Of a stretch of DNA of 64,000 nt, positions 20,730-28,004 are shown piece by piece (position 1 is the stretch's first letter; every line of letters starts with the position of its first letter). This DNA is from Streptomyces sp. NBC_00525. GTDB taxonomy: Bacteria; Actinomycetota; Actinomycetes; Streptomycetales; Streptomycetaceae. The stretch lies in NCBI RefSeq assembly GCF_036346595.1, contig NZ_CP107834.1:1798001-1862000 (forward strand). Direction: 5' to 3'. The notes under the pieces are model-generated. The model saw nothing but the letters and a program-made list of their open reading frames with translations. It was not told the origin of the DNA and did not search any database. The translations under genes and the position numbers were made by a program.

Positions 20730-21476
20730 TTACGACCAGCGCCCCGTGCGTCCGAGCAGCAGGGCGGTGGCCGCGGTGCCGGCCGTCGAGGTGCGCAGCA
20801 CGGTGGGGCCGAGCCGGCAGACGCGGGCCCCGGCCGCGGTGAACACGGCCAGTTCCTCCGGGGAGACGCCGCCCTCGGGTCCGACGACGAGCACGATCTC
20901 GCCCTCGCCGGGCAGTTCGACGGTGGCCAGCGGTTCGCTGTCGTGGTCGCGGTCCTCGTGCAGCACGGCGGCGAAATCGGCCGCCGCCAGCAGGGCCGCG
21001 ACCTGCTTGGTGGTGGCCAGATCCGCCACCTGCGGGAACAGCACCCGGCGGGACTGCTTGCCGGCCTCGCGGGCCGTACCGCGCCACTTCGCCAGGGACT
21101 TGAGGCCGCGGTCGCCCTTCCACTGGGTGATGCAGCGCCCCGCCTGCCAGGGCACGATCGCGTCCACGCCGGTCTCGGTCATCGTCTCCACGGCGACCTC
21201 GCCCCGGTCCCCCTTGGGCAGGGCCTGGACGACGGTGATGCGCGGGGCGGGGGTCCGCTCCTCGCGGACCGGGTCCAGTCCGCCGACGACCAGCCGGTCC
21301 TTGCCCTCGGCCGCGCGTACGACGCCGCGTGCCCACCGGCCCCGGCCGTCCGTCAGGACGACCTCCTCGCCGGTGCGCAGGCGCTTCACCGAGACGGCGT
21401 GGCGTCCCTCGGGCCCGTCGAGGACCAACTCGGGGGCGTCCGGCAGTTCTTCGACGACGAAGACGGGTGCCGTCAC
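20730..21476 (-). CDS. rsmE: 16S rRNA (uracil1498-N3)-methyltransferase
   Basis: This 248-residue SPOUT methyltransferase has an N-terminal PUA-like region (VLDGPEGRHAVSVKRLRTGEEVVL), then ITVVQALPKGDRGEVAVETMTETG, the VLVVGPEGGVSPEELAVF knot segment and LRTSTAGTAATALL at the C terminus, all RsmE signatures. The GTG at 21476 overlaps the stop of the upstream gene by four bases (GTGA), which fixes the start. It modifies 16S rRNA in the 30S decoding region. Confidence 0.95.
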   Translation of the reverse strand: MTAPVFVVEELPDAPELVLDGPEGRHAVSVKRLRTGEEVVLTDGRGRWARGVVRAAEGKDRLVVGGLDPVREERTPAPRITVVQALPKGDRGEVAVETMTETGVDAIVPWQAGRCITQWKGDRGLKSLAKWRGTAREAGKQSRRVLFPQVADLATTKQVAALLAAADFAAVLHEDRDHDSEPLATVELPGEGEIVLVVGPEGGVSPEELAVFTAAGARVCRLGPTVLRTSTAGTAATALLLGRTGRWS

Positions 21477-22543
21477 TGGGTACTCCTCGTGCTCACGGCC
21501 GTGCGTGCGGCGTCCAGTTCGTCGGCGAGCAGCCGGACCAGCCGGCCGGCGGGCAGCTCGCGGGCCATCCGGTGGCCCTGCCCGGCCCACAGGGCCATGC
21601 CCTGCGCGTCCCCGGCGCGCGCCGCGGCCCGGCGCAGCACGGAGGTCATGTGGTGGAGCTGGGGGTAGGCGGCGGGCGCGTGCGGCCCGTGCTCGCGTAC
21701 GAAGCGGTTGACCAGGCCGCGTGCCGGGCGCCCGGAGAACGCCCTGGTGAGGGTGGTGCGGACGAACAGCGGGTTGGTCAGGGCCTGTTTGTGCAGGGCG
21801 TGCGCGCCGGACTCGGGGCAAACCACGAAGGCGGTGCCGAGCTGGGCGGCGTCGGCGCCCGCCGCGAGCACCCCGGCGATCTGGGAGCCGCGCATGATGC
21901 CGCCCGCGGCGACGACCGGTATCTGCACGGTCTCGCGGACCTGGGCGACCAGGCTCAGCAGCCCGGTCCCGCCGTCGTCGGCGGGGTCGTCCCGGAAGGT
22001 GGAGCGGTGGCCGCCGGCCTCGGTGCCCTGGGCGCAGACGGCGTCGGCCCCGGCCCACTGGGCGGCCTGGGCCTCCTCGGGCGAGGTGACCGTGACGACG
22101 GTGTACGTACCGGCCGCGGCGAACGCGTCGAGGGTGTCGCGCGAGGGGCAGCCGAAGGTGAAGGAGACGACCGGGACCGGGGCGTCGAGGAGGACGGCGA
22201 GCTTGTCCTCGTAACCGTCGTCGCCGGAGACGTCCGGGTCGCCGAGGGCGGTCTCGTAGCAGGCGGCCTCGCCCGCGAGCTGCCGGGCGTACCCGTCCAG
22301 GACGGCCGGGTCGGCGGGGCTGTGCTGCGGCATGAAGAGGTTGACGCCGAAGGGCTGCGCGGTCAGTGCGCGCATCTGCGCGATCTCGTCGCGCACGGCG
22401 TCCGGCGTCTTGTACCCGCCGGCCAGGAAGCCGAGCCCGCCGGCCTCGGAGACGGCGGCGGCGAGCTGCGGACAGGAGGGGCCGCCGGCCATGGGGGCCT
22501 GCACGATCGGGTACCGGCACAGGTCGGTCAGCGCGGAGGACAT
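21473..22543 (-). CDS. Nitronate monooxygenase / NPD family flavoprotein
   Basis: This 356-residue TIM-barrel FMN protein has PIVQAPMAGGPSCPQLAAAVSEAGGLGFLAGG near the N terminus, PFGVNLFMP, SFTFGCPS, the AQGTEAGGHRS segment containing the conserved histidine, and IPVVAAGGIMRGSQIAGVLAAGADAAQLGTAFV (phosphate binding). Members oxidise alkyl nitronates such as propionate-3-nitronate; the exact substrate is unproven. It overlaps rsmE by four bases, so the two are coupled despite unrelated functions. Confidence 0.9.
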   Translation of the reverse strand: MSSALTDLCRYPIVQAPMAGGPSCPQLAAAVSEAGGLGFLAGGYKTPDAVRDEIAQMRALTAQPFGVNLFMPQHSPADPAVLDGYARQLAGEAACYETALGDPDVSGDDGYEDKLAVLLDAPVPVVSFTFGCPSRDTLDAFAAAGTYTVVTVTSPEEAQAAQWAGADAVCAQGTEAGGHRSTFRDDPADDGGTGLLSLVAQVRETVQIPVVAAGGIMRGSQIAGVLAAGADAAQLGTAFVVCPESGAHALHKQALTNPLFVRTTLTRAFSGRPARGLVNRFVREHGPHAPAAYPQLHHMTSVLRRAAARAGDAQGMALWAGQGHRMARELPAGRLVRLLADELDAARTAVSTRSTQ

Positions 22544-22607
22544 GACCGCATCGTGTCATGTCCTCCCATGTCCCGTGCCGTCCGCCCCGCGACGGCGGGG
22601 TGTGCGG

Positions 22608-22643
22608 CCGCGGTACGGGCCCCGGACCGGGCCCGTACCGCGG
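22608..22643 (-). terminator. dnaJ terminator hairpin
   Basis: A perfect 15-bp stem, 22608-22622 against 22629-22643 (CCGCGGTACGGGCCC), surrounds a six-base loop. It sits 12 bp past the dnaJ stop and upstream of the nitronate monooxygenase gene. There is no U tract. Confidence 0.65.
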
Positions 22644-22655
22644 GGACGCATGCCG

Positions 22656-23792
22656 TCAGCGGCCGTTGAAGGCGTCCTTCAGGCGGGAGAACAGGCCCTG
22701 CTGGCCGGGCTGGAACTGGCCGGTGGGCCGCTCCTCGCCGCGCAGCTCGGCCAGTTCGCGCAGGAGGCGCTCCTGCTCGGGGTCCAGCTTCATCGGCGTG
22801 GTCACCTCGACGTGCACGATGAGGTCGCCGCGACCGCCGCCGCGCAGATGGGTGATGCCGCGCCCGTGCAGCGGGACGGACTGGCCGGACTGGGTGCCGG
22901 GCCGGATGTCCACCTCCTCCAGGCCGTCCAGCGTCTCCAGCGGCACCTTGGTGCCGAGGGCCGCCGCCGTCATGGGGATGGTGACCGTGCAGTGCAGGTC
23001 GTCGCCGCGGCGCTGGAACACCGCGTGCGGCAGCTCGTGGATCTCGACGTAGAGGTCGCCGGCGGGGCCGCCGCCGGGGCCGACCTCGCCCTCGCCCGCG
23101 AGCTGGATGCGGGTGCCGTTGTCGACACCGGCGGGAATCTTCACGGTCAGCGTGCGCCGCGAGCGGATGCGGCCGTCGCCGGCGCACTCCGGGCACGGGG
23201 TCGGCACGACCGTACCGAAGCCCTGGCACTGCGGGCAGGGGCGCGAGGTCATGACCTGGCCGAGGAAGGACCGGGTGACCTGCGAGACCTCACCGCGGCC
23301 GCGGCACATGTCGCAGGTCTGCGCCGAGGTGCCGGGGGCCGCGCCCTCGCCGCTGCACGTGGTGCAGACGACGGCCGTGTCGACCTGGATGTCCTTGGTG
23401 GTGCCGAAGGTCGCCTCGGAGAGGTCGATCTCCAGCCGGATCATGGCGTCCTGGCCGCGCCGGGTGCGCGACCGGGGACCGCGCTGCGACGAGGTGCCGA
23501 AGAACGCGTCCATGATGTCGGAGAAGTTGCCGAAGCCGCCCTGGCCGAAGCCGCCCGCGCCACCGCCGCCGGACTGCGAGAGCGGGTCGCCGCCGAGGTC
23601 GTAGACCTGCTTCTTCTGGGCGTCCGACAGCACCTCGTAGGCGGCGTTGATCTCCTTGAACCGCTCCTGGGTCTTCGGATCGGGGTTGACGTCCGGGTGC
23701 AGCTCGCGGGCGAGCCTCCGGAATGCCTTCTTGATCTCGTCCTGGGAAGCGTCGCGGCGCACGCCGAGTACGGCGTAGTAGTCCGTGGCCAC
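22656..23792 (-). CDS. dnaJ: Chaperone DnaJ
   Basis: This 378-residue DnaJ is a DnaK co-chaperone. The J domain (4-70) carries the HPD motif in ELHPDVNPDP. A Gly/Phe-rich linker with GGGGAGGFGQGGFGNF follows. The zinc centre has four CxxCxGxG repeats (CTTCSGEG, CDMCRGRG, CPQCQGFG, CPECAGDG), then the C-terminal substrate-binding domain. It starts immediately after the hrcA stop (no gap), so the two form an operon controlled by the CIRCE element. This is the hrcA-linked copy, usually called dnaJ2 in streptomycetes. Confidence 0.97.
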   Translation of the reverse strand: MATDYYAVLGVRRDASQDEIKKAFRRLARELHPDVNPDPKTQERFKEINAAYEVLSDAQKKQVYDLGGDPLSQSGGGGAGGFGQGGFGNFSDIMDAFFGTSSQRGPRSRTRRGQDAMIRLEIDLSEATFGTTKDIQVDTAVVCTTCSGEGAAPGTSAQTCDMCRGRGEVSQVTRSFLGQVMTSRPCPQCQGFGTVVPTPCPECAGDGRIRSRRTLTVKIPAGVDNGTRIQLAGEGEVGPGGGPAGDLYVEIHELPHAVFQRRGDDLHCTVTIPMTAAALGTKVPLETLDGLEEVDIRPGTQSGQSVPLHGRGITHLRGGGRGDLIVHVEVTTPMKLDPEQERLLRELAELRGEERPTGQFQPGQQGLFSRLKDAFNGR

Positions 23793-24809
23793 TTACGACT
23801 CCGCCAGGATCTGTCCGACGTAACGTGCCACTGCGCGTACCGCTCCCATCGTTCCGGGGTAGTCCATGCGGGTCGGTCCGACCACGCCGAGTTTGGCGAC
23901 TGCCTCGTCGCCCGAACCGTAGCCGACCGCGACGACGGACGTGGAGTTGAGCCCTTCGTGGGCGTTCTCGTGCCCGATGCGTACGGTCATGCCCGAGTCC
24001 TTGGCCTCGCCGAGCAGTTTCAGCAGCACGACCTGCTCCTCCAGTGCCTCCAGCACCGGCCGGATCAGCACCGGGAAGTCGTGTCCGAAACGGGTGAGGT
24101 TGGAGGTGCCGCCGATCATCAGCCGCTCCTCCGTCTCCTCGACGAGGGTTTCGAGCAGGATCGAGAGAACGGTGGACACGGTTCCCCGGTCCTCGCTCTC
24201 GAAGGATTCCGGCAGATCCTGCACCAGCTGCGGGACGTCCGCGAAACGGCGCCCCACCACCCGGCTGTTGAGCCGGGCCCGCAGGTCCGCGAGGGAGGTC
24301 TCGCCGAACGGCGCCGGGCAGTCCACCATCCGCTGTTCGACCCGGCCGGTGTCCGTGATCAGCACGAGCATCAGCCGCGCCGGGGCCAGCGAGAGCAGTT
24401 CCACGTGCCGCACGGTCGAGCGCGTCAGCGAGGGGTACTGCACGACGGCGACCTGCCGCGTCAGCTGCGCGAGCAGCCGCACGGTCCGGCCGACGACGTC
24501 GTCGAGGTCCACGGCGCCGTCGAGGAAGTTCTGGATGGCGCGGCGCTCCGGCGACGAGAGGGGCTTGACGCCCGCGAGCCTGTCGACGAAGAGCCGGTAG
24601 CCCTTGTCCGTCGGGATGCGCCCCGCGCTGGTGTGGGGCTGGGCGATGAAGCCCTCCTCCTCCAGCACCGCCATGTCGTTGCGGACGGTGGCAGGGGAGA
24701 CCCCCAGCTTGTGCCGCTCCGTGAGCGCCTTGGAGCCGACCGGCTCCTCGGTCCCGACGTAGTCCTGGACGATGGCGCGCAGCACTTCGAGTCTGCGTTC
24801 GCTGAGCAT
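23793..24809 (-). CDS. hrcA: Heat-inducible transcription repressor HrcA
   Basis: This 338-residue repressor has an N-terminal winged-helix domain ([54 protein letters not shown]) followed by the HrcA domain with the [15 protein letters not shown] motif. HrcA binds CIRCE to repress class I heat-shock genes and depends on GroEL for folding. The ATG at 24809 has GGAGGTG eight bases upstream; a second ATG at 24839 in frame lacks a good site. A CIRCE element lies 61 bp upstream, so the gene is autoregulated. Confidence 0.96.
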   Translation of the reverse strand: MLSERRLEVLRAIVQDYVGTEEPVGSKALTERHKLGVSPATVRNDMAVLEEEGFIAQPHTSAGRIPTDKGYRLFVDRLAGVKPLSSPERRAIQNFLDGAVDLDDVVGRTVRLLAQLTRQVAVVQYPSLTRSTVRHVELLSLAPARLMLVLITDTGRVEQRMVDCPAPFGETSLADLRARLNSRVVGRRFADVPQLVQDLPESFESEDRGTVSTVLSILLETLVEETEERLMIGGTSNLTRFGHDFPVLIRPVLEALEEQVVLLKLLGEAKDSGMTVRIGHENAHEGLNSTSVVAVGYGSGDEAVAKLGVVGPTRMDYPGTMGAVRAVARYVGQILAES

Positions 24810-24869
24810 CGCGCGCACACCTCCAGCTGTCTGCTCCATTGGTTCCCGGGCCTTTCCCCGAGATCCTTC

Positions 24870-24896
24870 CTGGCACTCTGTGCGTACGAGTGCCAG
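24870..24896. promoter_or_regulatory. CIRCE element
   Basis: The arms CTGGCACTC (24870-24878) and GAGTGCCAG (24888-24896) are perfect reverse complements spaced by nine bases, the defining CIRCE geometry (consensus TTAGCACTC-N9-GAGTGCTAA). It lies between hrcA (minus) and an MBL hydrolase gene (plus, start 24997). Confidence 0.93.
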
Positions 24897-24996
24897 CGAT
24901 CCCCGGCCAGTGTACGGGGCCGGGGTGGGCCGGTAGCAAGGGTGACCGGCCACGCTACCGCGAGACCGCGCAGGTCCCTGCCGATAGCGTCGCCGT

Positions 24997-25716
24997 ATGG
25001 ACGCCTCTTGGGAAGACTTCGGATGGGAGCGGCTGGGTCCCGGAACCGGCCGCCGGCGCCTTCCGGTCTGGGACGCGACGGCCCTGCTGGTGGCGGGGAG
25101 GGACGGGGTGCTGCTCTGCGACACCGGCTCGTCCCTGCGCGAGGGAGTGGAACTGCGCACACAGGCGCGGGCGCTGCTCGGCCGGAGGGTGACGCACATC
25201 GCACTCAGCCACCCCCACTTCGACCACGTGCTGGGCACGGCCGCGTTCGCCGGGGCGCGGGTGTACGGGGCTTCGGGCACGGCGGACCTGCTGCGGCGGG
25301 GAGCGGACGCGCTGTACGCGGACGCGGTGGCGCACGGGCTGCCGGAGCCGGACGCGGCGGTGTCCGCCGATGTGCTGGTGGCGCCGCACGACGAGGTGTA
25401 CGGGGAGCGGACGCTGGACCTGGGCGGCCGTGAGGTGCTGCTGGTGGACATAGGGCCCGCGCACAGCGGCCACGACCTGGCGGTGCTGGTGCCGGGCGCC
25501 CCGGCGCTGGTGTTCTGCGGTGACCTGGTCGAGGAGTCCGGCGAACCCCAGGCCGGTCCGGACGCCCGGCCCGCGCGCTGGCCGGCGGCGCTGGACCGGC
25601 TGCTGGAGCTGGGCGGCGAGGACGCGCTGTACGTGCCGGGGCACGGCGCCGTGGTGGACGCGGCGTTCGTCCGGGCCCAGCGGGAGGCGCTGGCGGCGCG
25701 GGTCGAGGGGCCGTAG
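24997..25716 (+). CDS. MBL-fold metallo-hydrolase
   Basis: This 239-residue metallo-beta-lactamase-fold protein has the metal motif [10 protein letters not shown] near residue 71, a later [25 protein letters not shown] and PGHGAVVD, which provide the remaining metal ligands. The substrate is unknown; the size fits thiolesterase- or glyoxalase-II-like single-domain hydrolases. It diverges from hrcA, whose CIRCE element lies 101 bp upstream, so it may share part of the promoter region. Confidence 0.86.
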   Translation: MDASWEDFGWERLGPGTGRRRLPVWDATALLVAGRDGVLLCDTGSSLREGVELRTQARALLGRRVTHIALSHPHFDHVLGTAAFAGARVYGASGTADLLRRGADALYADAVAHGLPEPDAAVSADVLVAPHDEVYGERTLDLGGREVLLVDIGPAHSGHDLAVLVPGAPALVFCGDLVEESGEPQAGPDARPARWPAALDRLLELGGEDALYVPGHGAVVDAAFVRAQREALAARVEGP

Positions 25717-25773
25717 GACCGCTCCCGGTTCCGGCTCGGCGTGTCGTGGGCCGTCCCCGCTTATCGTCGTGCG

Positions 25774-26592
25774 ATGCGCAGCTACCAGCCCGATCTGACC
25801 CCGCCGTGGAAGAAGTCCGCCCCCGCCCCGGAGGTGCCCGCCGAGCCCGAGCTGGTCGTGGAAGAGGCCGTCACCGGCTTCTGCGGTGCGGTGATCCGGT
25901 GCGAGAAGACCGCCGAGGGGCCCACCGTGACCCTGGAGGACCGCTTCGGCAAGCACCGCGTCTTCCCGATGGCGCCGCGCGGCTTCCTGCTGGAGGGCCG
26001 GGTCGTCACCCTGGTGCGCCCCTCGGCCGGCGGCCCGGCGCGCCCCACGCGTACGGCCTCCGGCTCGGTGGCGGTGCCCGGCGCGCGGGCCCGGGTGGCG
26101 CGGGCGGGGCGGATCTATGTGGAGGGGCGGCACGACGCGGAACTGGTCGAGCGGGTCTGGGGCGACGACCTGCGCATCGAGGGCGTGGTCGTCGAGTACC
26201 TGGAGGGCATCGACGACCTGCCGGCGATCGTGCGGGAGTTCGCGCCCGCGCCGGATGCCCGGCTGGGGGTGCTGGTCGACCACCTGGTGCCCGGTTCCAA
26301 GGAGTCCCGGATCGCGGCGCGGGTCTCGGACGCCGACGTGCTGGTGGTCGGCCACCCGTACATCGACGTGTGGGAGGCGGTGAAGCCGGCGTCGGTGGGC
26401 ATCCCCGCCTGGCCGGTGGTGCCGCGCGGACAGGACTGGAAGACGGGCGTGTGCCGGGCGCTGGGCTGGCCGGAGAACACCGGCGCGGCCTGGCAGCGCA
26501 TCCTGGCCTCGGTGCGCAGCTACCGCGACCTCCAGCCCGAGCTCCTGGGCCGGGTCGAGCAGTTGATCGACTTCGTCACCGCTCCGGAGTGA
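25774..26592 (+). CDS. DUF3097 family protein with TOPRIM-like motifs
   Basis: This 272-residue actinobacterial protein starts MRSYQPDLTPPWKK (start 25774; the upstream ATG adds 11 non-conserved residues). An N-terminal beta-rich region (to about 100) includes ALL-like segments EDRFGKHRVFPMAPRGFLLEG. The C-terminal half reads GRIYVEGRHDAELVERVWG, then LGVLVDHLVPGSKESRIA. These resemble the VEGxxDA and hhhhDxDxxGxxxR segments of TOPRIM nucleases/primases such as RNase M5, though the second Asp reads L. No function has been established; the TOPRIM reading is my inference. Confidence 0.8.
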   Translation: MRSYQPDLTPPWKKSAPAPEVPAEPELVVEEAVTGFCGAVIRCEKTAEGPTVTLEDRFGKHRVFPMAPRGFLLEGRVVTLVRPSAGGPARPTRTASGSVAVPGARARVARAGRIYVEGRHDAELVERVWGDDLRIEGVVVEYLEGIDDLPAIVREFAPAPDARLGVLVDHLVPGSKESRIAARVSDADVLVVGHPYIDVWEAVKPASVGIPAWPVVPRGQDWKTGVCRALGWPENTGAAWQRILASVRSYRDLQPELLGRVEQLIDFVTAPE

Positions 26593-26612
26593 CGCCCGGC
26601 GGCCGGCCCGGC

Positions 26613-26644
26613 CGGACGGCCCGTCGGACGGCCCGTCGGACGGT
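26613..26644. repeat. 12-bp tandem repeat, 2.7 copies
   Basis: CGGACGGCCCGT is repeated head to tail from 26613 in the 67-bp gap between the convergent DUF3097 and hemW genes. Confidence 0.65.
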
Positions 26645-26659
26645 CCTGTGGTGGCGGGG

Positions 26660-27892
26660 CTAGTCGACCAGGTCCCGCACCACGGCGTCGGCCAGCAGCC
26701 GGCCGCGCAGGGTGAGGACCGCCCGGCCCGCGTCGAACGGCGCCGGCTCCAGCAGGCCGTCCGCCACGGCGCGGCGGGCGGCGGCGAGTCCGGCGGGGGC
26801 GAGCAGGGAGAGCGGGCAGCCCTCGACGAGCCGCAGCTCCAGCAGGATGCGCTCGACGCGGCGGTCCTCCTCGGACAGGATCTCGCGCCCGGCACCCGGC
26901 GACCGGTCCTCGCCGATCGCCTGCGCGTACGCCCCCGGGTGCTTCACGTTCCACCAGCGCACCCCGCCGACGTGGCTGTGCGCTCCGGGGCCGGCGCCCC
27001 ACCAGTCGGCCCCGCGCCAGTACAGCTCGTTGTGCAGGCAGCGGCCCTCGGGGGTGCGGGCCCAGTTCGACACCTCGTACCAGGAGTACCCGGCGGCGGT
27101 CATCGCCTCGTCCGCGATGAGGTAGCGGTCGGCGTGCACGTCGTCGTCGGTCATCGGGATCTCGCCGCGCTTGATCCGGCGGGCGAGGCCGGTGCCCTCC
27201 TCGACGATCAGGGCGTACGCGGAGATGTGGTCGGGGTCCGCGCCGATCGCCGCGTCCAGCGATGCCCGCCAGTCGTCGTCGGACTCGCCGGGGGTGCCGT
27301 AGATCAGGTCGAGGTTGATGTGCTCGAACCCGGCCGCGCGCGCCTCGGCGACGCATGCCTCGGGCCGGCCGGGGGTGTGGGTGCGGTCGAGGATCTTCAG
27401 GACGTGCTTGCGGGCGCTCTGCATGCCGAAGGAGATCCGGTTGAAGCCGCCCTCGCGCAGCTCGGCCAGGTAGGCGGGGCCGACCGACTCCGGGTTGGCC
27501 TCGGTGGTGATCTCGGCGTCCGGCGCGAGTCCGAACTCCTCGCGCACCGCCGCCAGCATCCGGACCAGGTCGGCGGCGGCGAGCAGGGTGGGTGTGCCGC
27601 CGCCGACGAAGACCGTGCGGACCGGGCGGGGGTCGTCGCCGAGGACCTTGCGGGCCCGGCGGACCTCGCCGATGAGATGGGCGGCGTAGTTGTCGCGGGA
27701 GGCCAGGGCGCCGCCGGAGCCGCGCAGTTCGGTCGCGGTGTAGGTGTTGAAGTCGCAGTAGCCGCAGCGGCTCGCGCAGTACGGCACGTGCAGATAGAAG
27801 CCGAGCGGGCGGCCGGCTGCGCCTTCCAGGGCATGGCGGGGCAGCGCCCCGTCGTCGGGCACGGGTTCACCATCGGGCAGTACGGAAGGCAT
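26660..27892 (-). CDS. hemW: Heme chaperone HemW (radical SAM)
   Basis: This 410-residue radical-SAM protein has the cluster motif C39-x3-C43-x2-C46 (PYCASRCGYCDF), then VFVGGGTPTLL, TTEANPESV, RISFGMQS and NLDLIYGTPGES, and the C-terminal HemW domain. Earlier labelled oxygen-independent coproporphyrinogen oxidase, this lineage acts as a heme chaperone; the short N terminus lacking the extra HemN cysteine supports HemW. I start at 27892 (MPSVLPDGEP), preceded by GGGCGGT. It converges with DUF3097 and lies 112 bp from the SpoIIE-like gene. Confidence 0.93.
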   Translation of the reverse strand: MPSVLPDGEPVPDDGALPRHALEGAAGRPLGFYLHVPYCASRCGYCDFNTYTATELRGSGGALASRDNYAAHLIGEVRRARKVLGDDPRPVRTVFVGGGTPTLLAAADLVRMLAAVREEFGLAPDAEITTEANPESVGPAYLAELREGGFNRISFGMQSARKHVLKILDRTHTPGRPEACVAEARAAGFEHINLDLIYGTPGESDDDWRASLDAAIGADPDHISAYALIVEEGTGLARRIKRGEIPMTDDDVHADRYLIADEAMTAAGYSWYEVSNWARTPEGRCLHNELYWRGADWWGAGPGAHSHVGGVRWWNVKHPGAYAQAIGEDRSPGAGREILSEEDRRVERILLELRLVEGCPLSLLAPAGLAAARRAVADGLLEPAPFDAGRAVLTLRGRLLADAVVRDLVD

Positions 27893-28004
27893 ACCGCCCA
27901 TTGTCGCGCGCCGCCCGGCGACCGTGCGCCACGCCCGTGTCCCGGCCGCCGCCACCGCCCCGGCCGACCTCACCCGCCCCAGACGCCGCCCGCCCGCGCC
28001 GCCG

